A stretch of 64,000 nucleotides of DNA from Sphingobacterium paludis (lineage in GTDB: Bacteria > Bacteroidota > Bacteroidia > Sphingobacteriales > Sphingobacteriaceae). Positions 37,203 through 45,621 of the stretch are shown here, in pieces. The stretch's first letter is position 1. The number at the start of each line of letters is the position of its first letter. Made by a program: the position numbers and the translations under genes. The notes under the pieces are model-generated. The model searched no databases. It had not been told where the DNA came from and saw only the letters and a list, made by a program, of their open reading frames with translations. The stretch is from contig NZ_SNZV01000003.1 of the NCBI RefSeq assembly GCF_004364125.1, forward strand, positions 124,001 through 188,000, written 5' to 3'.

Positions 37203-37210
37203 CAAAGGTA
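37203..37210 (-). promoter_or_regulatory. -7 box of murF
   Basis: TACCTTTG on the minus strand, seven bases before ATG 37195. No -33 TTTG at 19 bases. Confidence 0.5.
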
Positions 37211-37286
37211 ATCAACGGCAAAATAAAAAAAAGACAAAATATTGCATTGCCTATAACCATTTGTCTATTCGTTGCTGTACCAGCGT

Positions 37287-37331
37287 TAAAACAAAAGCGC
37301 ACCAGACCACAGAAGTTGGGGTATGGTGCGC
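37287..37331 (-). terminator. terminator of the beta-propeller gene
   Basis: GCGCACCA and TGGTGCGC (37297-37304 and 37324-37331) form an 8-base-pair stem. On the minus strand it is followed by TTTTGTTTT, 23 bases after the stop codon. Confidence 0.8.
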
Positions 37332-37354
37332 GCCTTTATTCGTTACTTTTGTGT

Positions 37355-38173
37355 TTAATCTAATCGATATGCTTTTACGCTATTGTTATTGAAGGTAGGG
37401 ATAAAAAGCGTATTCGTTTGCGGATGATACCCTAAATCGGCTGTATTCATCTTTCCGCGAACATCCAACAGCTTATCAAATGAGCCATCAGCCTTCACAT
37501 GGTAGATCAGCCCGCCCCAGCAGGTCACGATAAACTCGTTATTGCCAATAGGCTCTAGGCCATCGCCGCCTAATTCAAACCCCTTGGCTACGATGCTATG
37601 CTTTTTGTTCGCATCAATTTTCCACAACTCTGGCCCTACAAGGGCATAAAGATGACCATTTAAATATTTAAGCCCGTTTACAGCAGGTGTATTTTCCAGA
37701 TAAACCTGGGGTCTGTTGTTTTGCATTTGGTATATTTTTCCAGAGCGCGTGTCCGATACATAGACCACACCATTATCGTCGATGGTCACATCATTCAGCA
37801 TGACGGCACCTGGAAATTCCACTTGGTTAACTACATTTCCGGTGACCACATCGATAATCCAAACGGATGTAATGTCTGCAACGTACAGCAAATCTTGGTA
37901 AAGTGCCAAGCCTTTTGGCGCATCCATTTCCGTAATCCAGTCTTTCTGTTTGATCGTTCCATCAAGGTTCAATATAGCCACGCCGCCCTTACCGTCTTTG
38001 CCCATGGCATCACCATCAATAAGAGAAACATATAACAAATCATTTTTCGCAGAGTAAAGAACAGATTCCGGTGTGGGCAGGTCTTTAGTTTCCCAAACTT
38101 CTGTAAGTTGATGTTGTCCAAATACCGTTGTTGATAGGCATGCTCCCAGAGCTAAAAAGAATAGTTTTTTCAT
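37355..38173 (-). CDS. exported SMP-30/NHL-like beta-propeller protein
   Basis: 272 residues. Signal peptide (FFLALGACLSTTVFGQ), then repeated four-strand blades: DLLYVSLIDGDAMGKDG, LLYVADITSVWIIDV, GVVYVSDTRSGKIYQM, HLYALVGPELWKID, ELIVT-like EFIVTCWGGLIYHV, TLFIPTFNNNSVKAYRL. This is the SMP-30/gluconolactonase or YncE-like propeller type, often labelled 'ATP-binding protein' by mistake. Some relatives are lactonases, but the metal ligands cannot be placed with certainty. Stands alone. Confidence 0.8.
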   Translation of the reverse strand: MKKLFFLALGACLSTTVFGQHQLTEVWETKDLPTPESVLYSAKNDLLYVSLIDGDAMGKDGKGGVAILNLDGTIKQKDWITEMDAPKGLALYQDLLYVADITSVWIIDVVTGNVVNQVEFPGAVMLNDVTIDDNGVVYVSDTRSGKIYQMQNNRPQVYLENTPAVNGLKYLNGHLYALVGPELWKIDANKKHSIVAKGFELGGDGLEPIGNNEFIVTCWGGLIYHVKADGSFDKLLDVRGKMNTADLGYHPQTNTLFIPTFNNNSVKAYRLD

Positions 38174-38387
38174 GGTTATACGTTTGTTCTTTACGATGTT
38201 GAATTCACCTCATATTTCCGTTACATCCCGTAGTAAAAATCAGGAAGACATCTCACTCCGCGGCCCTGCATATGCCGGCCTATTACGGCGCTATCCGTCT
38301 ACACGAGTTGTTTACTACAACCGATCTCATTCGGGTCGTAAACACAAAGTAAATCCACCTATATAAACAAGCCGCGGCGATAAATGT

Positions 38388-38975
38388 TTAAATTTCGTCT
38401 TTTTCAATCCACTTTGTTACAGCAGGCGGATCGTAGTTTGCCATTTTCTCTAACAAGTCTTCGATCGTTTCGCCGACCAATAGCATGGCTCTATTCTCGG
38501 ATTTCAGTAGGCCTTCATCAACCATATGGTCAATAAATTTGATCAAATGTGTATAGAAACCATTTATATTTAACAGGCCCACCGGCTTTTTATGAAGCCC
38601 AAGTTGTGCCCATGTAATCATCTCAAAAAGTTCTTCCAGTGTGCCGAAGCCTCCTGGCAGGGCGATAACCCCGTCGGCATGCTCATTCATAATGCGCTTT
38701 CGATCATGCATGGTCTCCACCGTAATTAATTTTGTGATGCCTGTATGCTCTCTTTCTTTTGAGTTCAAGAAATGCGGGATAACGCCAACCACCTGCCCGC
38801 CGGCATCGAGCGCAGCATTTGCCACGGTACCCATCAGTCCCACTCTGCCGCCGCCATAAACGAGCTGAATACCCCGCTCTGCTAATAATTTACCGACGTA
38901 AGCTGCCTGCTCTTTATATACCGAGGTATTGCCAAAACTGGACGCACAAAAAATAACGATACTATTCAATTTCAT
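38388..38975 (-). CDS. LOG-family protein (TIGR00730)
   Basis: 195 residues, Rossmann fold. IVIFCASSFGNTSVYKEQA at the start, VYGGGRVGLMGTVANAAL, and the catalytic motif ALPGGFGTLEELFEMITW (PGGxGTxxE). LOG proteins hydrolyse cytokinin riboside 5'-monophosphate and other nucleoside monophosphates, releasing the base and ribose 5-phosphate. In bacteria without cytokinins they probably act in purine nucleotide turnover. Stands alone, next to the repeat cluster. Confidence 0.93.
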   Translation of the reverse strand: MKLNSIVIFCASSFGNTSVYKEQAAYVGKLLAERGIQLVYGGGRVGLMGTVANAALDAGGQVVGVIPHFLNSKEREHTGITKLITVETMHDRKRIMNEHADGVIALPGGFGTLEELFEMITWAQLGLHKKPVGLLNINGFYTHLIKFIDHMVDEGLLKSENRAMLLVGETIEDLLEKMANYDPPAVTKWIEKDEI

Positions 38976-39025
38976 AAATACAAGTATAAGGAAAAATGTA
39001 GGATGGCTGTGTAGTTTTCATCGGT

Positions 39026-39082
39026 TTGTCCAACGCATATCCCTTCCGCCGCATGCCGCAGCAAGGCAAATACTTTGTAGGG
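39026..39082 (+). repeat. partial composite element (head only)
   Basis: Matches 39103-39160 almost base for base, from TTGTCCAACGCATATCCC to GTAGGG, 77 bases apart. It lacks the right arm of the A/T hairpin and the whole tail, so it is a truncated copy. One change (GCAG for GCGG) weakens its GC hairpin. Confidence 0.8.
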
Positions 39083-39102
39083 TAATTTAGTTTCTAAACG
39101 GA

Positions 39103-39253
39103 TTGTCCAACGCATATCCCTTCCGCCGCATGCCGCGGCAAGGCAAATACTTTTGTAGGGAAAAGTATTCAAAACCCCGTCGCTTAGTTTTGTTGCATCC
39201 TTATTAGATAGTGCGAAGGCAAATGACTACAAACGCAACAAAACTTATGCGAC
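39103..39253 (+). repeat. full composite hairpin element, copy Y
   Basis: Head TTGTCCAACGCATATCCC; a GC hairpin (CCTT, CCGC with GCGG, AAGG; 39119-39143); an A/T hairpin (AATACTTTT 39146-39154, loop GTAGGG, AAAAGTATT 39161-39169); then CAAAACCCC and a long stem: GTCGC (39179-39183) with GCGAC (39249-39253), and GTTTTGTTGC (39187-39196) with GCAACAAAAC (39235-39244). The loop is 38 bases. It shares its architecture with 62859-63008. Confidence 0.8.
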
Positions 39254-39448
39254 ATTTCGTTTAATAATGATCCCTGCAATCACTTATCTAGCAAAGCTTT
39301 CTACATACTAAGTACTACATACTATCATCTATAAAAAGGCGACATTTCGTTTAATAATGATCCCTGCAATCACTTATCTACCAAAGCTTTCTACATACTA
39401 AGTACTACATACTATCATCTATAAAAAGGCGACATTTCGTTTAATAAT
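39249..39448 (+). repeat. 90-base tandem repeat, 2.2 units
   Basis: GCGACATTTCGTTTAATAAT starts at 39249, 39339 and 39429, giving a period of exactly 90. The two full units differ by one base (TCTAGC against TCTACC). Each unit contains GCAAAGCTTTC followed by a tract of TACATACTAAGTACTACATA type and ends by entering the next GGCGACA. Confidence 0.9.
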
Positions 39449-39578
39449 GGTGGGAGGCAATAGATTGACATTAAAATATTTCTATAGAAGGAGTACTATC
39501 TATCACGATCTTCATTCGCAATACGCACTACGCAATTCTGTATACTACATACTAAAATCTATATACGCAGTACTACCT
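39449..39578. repeat. low-complexity tract
   Basis: Words such as AGTACTATCTATC, CGCAATACGCACTACGCAA and TACTACATACTAAAATCTATA follow each other up to the stop codon of the outer membrane protein. The same vocabulary occurs near 11500 and 63060-63515. No gene seen. Confidence 0.6.
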
Positions 39579-42008
39579 CTACATCGCTCTACTCTTTTCT
39601 TCTGATTCTGCGTTGTTACGGCGAGTCTGCTGTTTTAGGTTTCCAAACTTATAGGTATACGTTAATCGAATAACCCGGTTGTCGTTATACTGCCTAAATT
39701 GCGAGTCGAAACGTCCGAAATTGGTCGATACATTGTTTTTCTGCGTACGGAATATATCGGTGCCGGCAAGTTTTAGCGAGCTTCGTTTGTCCTTGAAGGT
39801 GTAGTTAACGCCCAGATCGGTGCCCCAGCGCGCATGAATTTTATATACATTATAAAGGAAAGAACTGTTGTAATTAACAGATAGTTCAGCGGAGAAACCT
39901 TTGCCTATCGTAAAGTTGTTGGTGCTACGCCCTTGGAAGAATACTGAGCCTTGGTCGACCACGTCCCCCGCGATGGGCCCTTTGAAGTGCATATAGATTC
40001 CGGTTAGGTTGTTGTTCATAGACCAGATTTTACCGATCCGCGCGGGAGCATTGATATTGAGGTAAGATGTTACCGTCTGCGCTAGGTTCTCCTGCTTGAT
40101 CCAAGATTCGCCGGTTTCCTCATCTTGCCCTAAGCTTTCTACCATGGCGTCGTTGGTAATGTCTGTGCCCAGCGTGAAATTGAACATCTTCATCCAGGTA
40201 TAGTTCAGCGTAAACCCATCAGTGTATTGTGGCGTCAAGAATGGATTTCCCAACGTATAGGTAAACTTATCGATATAGTAGGGCATAGGGTTTAAGTACC
40301 TGTAGTTTGGCCTTGATATTTTACGCGCATAGCTTAACGATACAATATTGTTTTCATTGAAGGTATATGACGTGCTTACCGAGGGAAAGAAATCGAGGTA
40401 GCTCCGTTTGTTGATCGTATCGGTAGTTATGGAATGTGCATTTGACGTGGTATGCTCTGCGCGGACGCCGAGTTTCAGGCTTGCTTTTCCGAACTCTCTG
40501 CTATAATCCACATAGCCTGCCGCTATTTGTTCGGTGTATACGAAATGATTTTGTCTTCGCGGGAAGCGTTGCCATTGTTCGTCAACAAACTCTTCGAAGG
40601 TGAGGTCATTATCTGACTTCACTCGGCTATATTTAATACCCGATTCCAATTTACCTTTCGCTATATTTTTGACAAAATCTAGCTTTCCGACATAGATATC
40701 AATATCAACAGGCATTGCGGTACGCCAATATTCAGGAGCGTAAATAAGGCCGCCGTTAGGAAAAAATGTCTGGTAGTCGTAGTTGATATCCGATCGATTA
40801 CGAAAGGCACTCCAATCAGCATCGAAGACGATCTTTCCACCCAGTGTATCCAGTTTAAATTCATTATTCAAATTCACAGAATAGCGATTAAATGGTGTTT
40901 TACTATTCGTAATGGTATTCAATACCGAATCGGCACTACCTTGGCGGGCTCCAATGTTGGTTACACTGCTGTTTAACGATTGTTCATCATCGTTATCGCC
41001 GGAAAATTGCACCAATAGCGTGTTTCTATCTGATGTTTTTTGTTCGATGCCAAATTTGTAGTTATGTGTTTTGTTGGTTTCGATAAGCGATGCCTCTTGA
41101 TCAAAAACACGCGTTGTTTCATCGGAAGCAATGGTCCGCATCAGATCCAAATCAAACTGCCGCTTGTTCCGTGTGAAGCCATAGGTTCCAAAGACGCTCG
41201 TGTTGTTCTTTTTATAGCTCAATGTAAGCGATGAGTTGCCGCGGAAAAATTCCCCTTGTGCAGCACTTGCCAAGAGTGTACCGTTGAATCCTTCCAATCT
41301 GTTTTTCTTCAACACAATGTTGATGGTTCCTACCGACCCTTCGGCATCGTCACGCGCGCTGCGCACCGTACTCACTTCAATGCTTTTTATCTGGTCGCCA
41401 TTCATTGCTTTCAGGAAGGTTGCCAACTGTTCACCCGTCATAAAAGTTTGGCGTCCGTCTATCGTTACGTTTACCCCGGCCTGCCCCATCAATTGCACAT
41501 TTTCATCTTTGTCTACGCTTACTCCCGGCGCACGCTGCAACACCTCCAAGGCATTGTTTCCCGCAGCTAGTGTAGAATTCTCTACATTCAAAATTAGCTT
41601 TCCGTCCCGTTGCTGCACAAGCGGCACCCGGCCCTCCACTGTAACATTGCCAATGGATTGAGCTTGCACGAGGAGCGTGATGCTGTCCATCTGAACCGGG
41701 TTCCCATCAATTTTTATTGGTGTAGACTTAAAAACTTCGTGACCCACGGCGCTCGCTTGCAGAATAAACTCGCCATTCGGAACATTTTTTAGGTGGTAGT
41801 TTCCCTGATCATCCGTTACGCCAGTTTTGATAACGGCTTCCGATTTTGGCATTAATAGATAAATGGAGACATTGGGAAGGGGCTCGCTTGTTATGGCAGA
41901 CACGGTTCCCCGCACTTCACCTTTCGGAAGTTGCTGGGCATTCAAAGCCGGGCTGATCACCAAAAGCAAAAAAAAATTTAAGGAGAGGTATAGGTATAGT
42001 TTATTCAT
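39579..42008 (-). CDS. outer membrane beta-barrel protein with regulatory and plug domains
   Basis: 809 residues. Signal peptide (LYLSLNFFLLLVISPALNAQ), carboxypeptidase-regulatory-like domain (about 30-115; GEVRGTVSAITSEPLPNVSIYL), TonB plug (about 120-235; LEVLQRAPGVSVDKDENVQLMGQAGVNVTIDGR) and a large C-terminal barrel of the OMP_b-brl_3 type, ending RLTYTYKFGNLKQQ and a charged tail. Proteins of this type are called TonB-dependent receptor or outer membrane beta-barrel family; the transported substrate is unknown. No SusD-like lipoprotein follows. The stop lies inside repeats. Confidence 0.9.
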   Translation of the reverse strand: MNKLYLYLSLNFFLLLVISPALNAQQLPKGEVRGTVSAITSEPLPNVSIYLLMPKSEAVIKTGVTDDQGNYHLKNVPNGEFILQASAVGHEVFKSTPIKIDGNPVQMDSITLLVQAQSIGNVTVEGRVPLVQQRDGKLILNVENSTLAAGNNALEVLQRAPGVSVDKDENVQLMGQAGVNVTIDGRQTFMTGEQLATFLKAMNGDQIKSIEVSTVRSARDDAEGSVGTINIVLKKNRLEGFNGTLLASAAQGEFFRGNSSLTLSYKKNNTSVFGTYGFTRNKRQFDLDLMRTIASDETTRVFDQEASLIETNKTHNYKFGIEQKTSDRNTLLVQFSGDNDDEQSLNSSVTNIGARQGSADSVLNTITNSKTPFNRYSVNLNNEFKLDTLGGKIVFDADWSAFRNRSDINYDYQTFFPNGGLIYAPEYWRTAMPVDIDIYVGKLDFVKNIAKGKLESGIKYSRVKSDNDLTFEEFVDEQWQRFPRRQNHFVYTEQIAAGYVDYSREFGKASLKLGVRAEHTTSNAHSITTDTINKRSYLDFFPSVSTSYTFNENNIVSLSYARKISRPNYRYLNPMPYYIDKFTYTLGNPFLTPQYTDGFTLNYTWMKMFNFTLGTDITNDAMVESLGQDEETGESWIKQENLAQTVTSYLNINAPARIGKIWSMNNNLTGIYMHFKGPIAGDVVDQGSVFFQGRSTNNFTIGKGFSAELSVNYNSSFLYNVYKIHARWGTDLGVNYTFKDKRSSLKLAGTDIFRTQKNNVSTNFGRFDSQFRQYNDNRVIRLTYTYKFGNLKQQTRRNNAESEEKSRAM

Positions 42009-42103
42009 AGATAGTTTGTAGATATTGGTGATGATACTACAACGGGCTGTTTTACCACCGCCCGTTGTAGAAAAAGTGCGTGCGCTTGATTAAAATAAAG
42101 GGC

Positions 42104-43840
42104 TTATTTTTTTGATTTTTTTTCCTGAATTTTTACGTTTTTATCTTTTACTTCGATCGTTACATTGGAACCGTCGATCGTGATGACAGAATCGCGCTGA
42201 CTGGAGCTCTCCTCTTCTTCTTTACTCGATTTTTTAACCGTTACTTGTTCTTCCTCATCATCATCATCCTTTTCGGGTTCCGCTTGCGCGCATACTAATC
42301 CCGTCGAGGACATCGTCCATTCGGTATATTTTTGATGGTCATGATCCGCATAATTTTTCAAGCATTCCCAACACGGAACATCCCGCAGCTTACGTTCTAT
42401 ATTACGTTCTAAAACAACCTTCGCACCACGAGGTAGGTAAACCGTCACGCCGACATATTGATCACGATCGAGCGTATTTTTTTGCAACAAGAAGTGGCTT
42501 GGGAATAAGATTTTTTGTCCTTCTTGCACGGCTTCATAGCCAATCCCTTTTGCGCGCTCGGCCGCTAGCTGATATGTTTTGCCCTTTGCGGAATAATTGT
42601 ATTGTATATAAGGCTGCGCCAAAGAATCCAAACTTTCAAACGTGATCCCGATACTGTTATGGAGGTAGTTTCGCAAATCTTGACCATCGATTTTGATGTT
42701 AAATTTCGATCGCAACGAATCCTTTTCGCTGGCATCCAGAATGCGCACATCTTTCTCACTGAAGTGGTAGACCTTTTGTGTAGTAATATTTTTCTGCACA
42801 TTGATTGTACTTTTCTCACGAAAATCCTGCGAAGCATAGATGCAGTAATAGATAACAGCGACCACCGAAACAATCCAGGCGGCGAACATCGTTAACGACA
42901 AATAATTATTTACTTTATCCGTTTTGAACAGCACACGAATGAGCCACAGGAAAAGCGCTAAAAACGGAATGGTCATAGCCAAGAAACCAAAGGTAAGGGC
43001 AATGATGGCATCATCCAAGGCTAAGACTGCCAAAGGAGGGAACAATATCGGATTTTCCAGGCCGAAAAGGTTCATTAAATTGAACACATAAAAGATAAAC
43101 AGCCCGAGGATATTCAACCCTGTGAAAATAAGCATCAGCCAAGCAATCATTTTTCCGATAGCTCCTAGGCATCCGCCCAGCGCGTTACCCGCTGTGCGTG
43201 CGCCTCTACCAATATGTTCGCCAGCACCGGCAAATTCGCTCGAAAAACTCCTTACTTCCTCATCGAATGATTTTTTAAAGTTTTGCAGATTGGGAACTTC
43301 ACCGCGCATAGCCATCTTATCGGCGCGCGTTTCGGCAACAGGCATCACAATCCATAGGATGATATACACCAAAAAGCCTGAACCACCAATCAGCACAAAA
43401 AGCACAACCAAAACGCGGAGCCATTTCGGTTCCATACCGAAGTAATGCGCCAAACCACTACATACACCGCCTAGGATTTTATCATCTGGATCACGCATCA
43501 GCTTCCGTCCTAAATTATCTGGTTTTACCGTATTCGTGGCTTGCCCCTCATGGATGTCATCGCTCGCATCTTCACTTTGCTCAAAGTCGCTAACGCTCCC
43601 CATTCGCGCAATAACCTCTTGCACATCTTCCAGGTTGATGACTTCCTTACGCCCGCTTTGGATACGTTCGTTAAACATCTCTGCGATACGATTTTCAATG
43701 TCTTCTAGGATTTCTTTACTTTCTGCCGTATTTCCGAAATGCTTTTTGATGTCGATCATATACGACCGCAGCGTTTCGTATGCATCTTCCTCAATGTGGA
43801 AAACGATGCTGTTTATGTTTATGATGATTGTCTTATTCAT
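42104..43840 (-). CDS. PspC-domain membrane protein
   Basis: 578 residues. A cytosolic N-terminal part (1-90; ILEDIENRIAEMFNERI, acidic) is followed by a PspC domain (about 110-172; RKLMRDPDDKILGGVCSGLAHYFG), three or four further transmembrane helices (about 225-345), then a large domain rich in beta-strands and a very acidic/Ser-rich tail (EPEKDDDDEEEQ). It follows a padR gene with 33 bases between, a frequent Bacteroidota pair. PspC proteins respond to envelope stress; the long C-terminal part is probably extracytoplasmic. The exact role is unknown. Confidence 0.9.
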   Translation of the reverse strand: MNKTIIININSIVFHIEEDAYETLRSYMIDIKKHFGNTAESKEILEDIENRIAEMFNERIQSGRKEVINLEDVQEVIARMGSVSDFEQSEDASDDIHEGQATNTVKPDNLGRKLMRDPDDKILGGVCSGLAHYFGMEPKWLRVLVVLFVLIGGSGFLVYIILWIVMPVAETRADKMAMRGEVPNLQNFKKSFDEEVRSFSSEFAGAGEHIGRGARTAGNALGGCLGAIGKMIAWLMLIFTGLNILGLFIFYVFNLMNLFGLENPILFPPLAVLALDDAIIALTFGFLAMTIPFLALFLWLIRVLFKTDKVNNYLSLTMFAAWIVSVVAVIYYCIYASQDFREKSTINVQKNITTQKVYHFSEKDVRILDASEKDSLRSKFNIKIDGQDLRNYLHNSIGITFESLDSLAQPYIQYNYSAKGKTYQLAAERAKGIGYEAVQEGQKILFPSHFLLQKNTLDRDQYVGVTVYLPRGAKVVLERNIERKLRDVPCWECLKNYADHDHQKYTEWTMSSTGLVCAQAEPEKDDDDEEEQVTVKKSSKEEEESSSQRDSVITIDGSNVTIEVKDKNVKIQEKKSKK

Positions 43841-43873
43841 GACCTTGTTTGTATAGTAGATTAGTGATTGTTT

Positions 43874-44206
43874 TTAATTTCTGCCTTCTAACGATGTTTG
43901 TACGGCAAACAAAAGCTCGCGCCACGTGATATCAAGCTTCGCTAACACATCCTGCCCTTCACGCGTGATTTCATAGTACTTCCGGGGAGGACCCGAGGTG
44001 GATTCCTGCCAATTGTAACTTAAAAGTCCATTGTTCTTTAATCGGGTTAGGAGCGGGTATAATGTGCCCTCCACAACTAATAGTTGTGCCTTTTTTAGCT
44101 CAGCAATAATATCTGATGCATATATCTCCCCTCGGGAAATTATAGAAAGAATACAGTATTCCAGTATTCCTTTCCTCATTTGGGTTTGTGTATTTTCAGC
44201 TATCAT
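43874..44206 (-). CDS. PadR-family transcriptional regulator
   Basis: 110 residues from the ATG at 44206. PadR winged helix: KGILEYCILSIISRGEIYASDIIAELKKAQLLVVEGTLYPLLTRLKNNGLLSYNWQ, then YYEITREGQDVL. Such proteins are usually repressors of their own operon. It is the first gene of the padR-pspC unit. A longer frame from 44245 would overlap the -7 box TATCTTTG (minus strand, 44214-44221) and is rejected. Confidence 0.92.
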   Translation of the reverse strand: MIAENTQTQMRKGILEYCILSIISRGEIYASDIIAELKKAQLLVVEGTLYPLLTRLKNNGLLSYNWQESTSGPPRKYYEITREGQDVLAKLDITWRELLFAVQTSLEGRN

Positions 44207-44213
44207 AACAATA

Positions 44214-44255
44214 CAAAGATATATGTTTAATATTGTACTATGCAATACATAGTAC
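44214..44255 (-). promoter_or_regulatory. padR promoter with a palindromic operator
   Basis: -7 box TATCTTTG on the minus strand (44214-44221), seven bases before the ATG at 44206. About 13 bases upstream lies the perfect palindrome GTACTATG-caata-CATAGTAC (44235-44255), covering the -33 position. Its shape resembles PadR operators. Confidence 0.6.
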
Positions 44256-44374
44256 CTTACATTTTTATAAAACGTTGATTATCAGCTTGAAATATTTTCA
44301 AGTGCGTGCAAATGTTGTTGTTTGTAGCGCAAAAAGGACTTTTTTAATCGGAAAATTTGAAAGTTGCATAAATA

Positions 44375-44779
44375 ATGCGACTTTTATGGCTGATGTTGCG
44401 ATTCTTATACAACTATTCTTTGGCCATCCTTTGGGGTATTATCATGTTACTCTTGATGGGTCTCCCTTCCAGCAATTTACCCAATACAAATTACTTCGAA
44501 GGTTTCGACAAACTTGCTCACTGCGGTTTTTTCTTTGTATTCACCACGCTGTTGTTACGCGGTGGCATTTTGCAGGGCAAAGGTCGAGGTTCGAAGATCA
44601 AGACATTTATCATAGTTTTACTGATCACTAGCGCACTGGCCTTTGGTACAGAAGCTATACAGTTATATTTTTCCTTTGGTCGAATGGCCGACTGGTGGGA
44701 TATCTTTGCGGATTACATGGGGATCGGCATGGCACTGTTGAGCTACCTGCTGCTGCATCAGAAAAAGCAGGGCTATTAG
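44375..44779 (+). CDS. VanZ-like membrane protein
   Basis: 134 residues with four transmembrane helices (about 12-30, 46-62, 78-95, 105-125). VanZ-family marks are FDKLAHCGFFFVFTTLL and EAIQLYFSFGRMADWWDIFADYMGIGMA. VanZ gives low-level teicoplanin resistance in enterococci, but most family members are small membrane proteins of unknown function. No resistance genes are nearby. It diverges from padR. Confidence 0.88.
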   Translation: MRLLWLMLRFLYNYSLAILWGIIMLLLMGLPSSNLPNTNYFEGFDKLAHCGFFFVFTTLLLRGGILQGKGRGSKIKTFIIVLLITSALAFGTEAIQLYFSFGRMADWWDIFADYMGIGMALLSYLLLHQKKQGY

Positions 44780-44880
44780 GTCTTAGCGAATTCAGCGCGT
44801 TGCGCTATTTGTTTTGATTGGAGCAGCCTCGCTTAAGTAACGTGAATAGTGGTAGCTACTCTCCTCCTTTTTTCAGTAAT

Positions 44881-45570
44881 CTAAGCGATGGCCAACGTGG
44901 CAACGGATACGCGGCACCCTGCACTGTTTAATACCTGTGCGGCAGAGCCAATGGTCGCGCCTGTAGTGAGCACATCATCCACCAGAAGCACATGCTTACC
45001 GTTAAATCGTACCGGGCTTAGGCAGCTAAAGACATTTTCTACATTATCATACCGCTCCATCCTGCTCTTGCTGGTTTGACTGGGGTTATTTATTCCCCGA
45101 ACCAAATCAACCGTATTCACGGGTATTTTTAAAACCGATGCTATGCCCTCTGCCACACTATCACATTGATTGTATCCGCGGCTCTTTTTCTTTTTCGGAT
45201 GTAGTGGAACAGGAACGACAACGTCTATATTTTTAAAGTGGGGCGATGTTACGAGCTGCTTGCCGAACTCATGCCCCAAATAGATGCCTATTTCAAGCTC
45301 GTTTTGATATTTCAGCTTATGCATTAGGGTTTGTACCAGTGATGATTCTGAAAATGATAGAAAAGCGGCTGCCGATTCTATCTTGGCCTTGAACTTTACA
45401 CGGCGCATGGCCTCATTATCTGCAAAGAGGTAATGGTCATTAACCGGGAGATGAAACTGGCAATAGGAACAAAGAAATTCTTCCTGATTCAACAGCACAT
45501 TTTCGCAGGATGCACATAAGGGGGGAAAAAGGATAGACAGGAAGCTATCCCAATGTCGTCTGATTTGCAT
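44881..45570 (-). CDS. comF: ComF-family phosphoribosyltransferase-like protein
   Basis: 229 residues. N-terminal zinc finger (CASCENVLLNQEEFLCSYC), then a type I phosphoribosyltransferase fold with VVVPVPLHPKKKKSRGYNQC and the PRPP motif VLLVDDVLTTGATI. ComF proteins support DNA uptake and natural transformation (with ComFA and PriA/DprA partners), and in non-competent bacteria their role is unclear. Its promoter is a perfect consensus lying partly inside the end of rlmN. Confidence 0.9.
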   Translation of the reverse strand: MQIRRHWDSFLSILFPPLCASCENVLLNQEEFLCSYCQFHLPVNDHYLFADNEAMRRVKFKAKIESAAAFLSFSESSLVQTLMHKLKYQNELEIGIYLGHEFGKQLVTSPHFKNIDVVVPVPLHPKKKKSRGYNQCDSVAEGIASVLKIPVNTVDLVRGINNPSQTSKSRMERYDNVENVFSCLSPVRFNGKHVLLVDDVLTTGATIGSAAQVLNSAGCRVSVATLAIA

Positions 45571-45590
45571 AGGCCCAGCATTGGTATATG

Positions 45591-45621
45591 CAAATGTACC
45601 ATTTTTTAATCAGCCACCAAA
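45591..45621 (-). promoter_or_regulatory. perfect consensus promoter of comF
   Basis: Minus strand: TTTG (45618-45621), 19 bases, TACATTTG (45591-45598). The -33 box lies within the last codons of rlmN. The ATG follows 20 bases after the -7 box. Confidence 0.8.

Noticed and set aside
38972..39172. 66-codon leftward frame next to the LOG gene
   Set aside because: It is the reverse reading of the two TTGTCCAAC repeat heads; no start or promoter.
39249..39448. Possible CRISPR array
   Set aside because: The units are 90 bases and nearly identical throughout, so there are no variable spacers; only 2.2 units and no cas genes.
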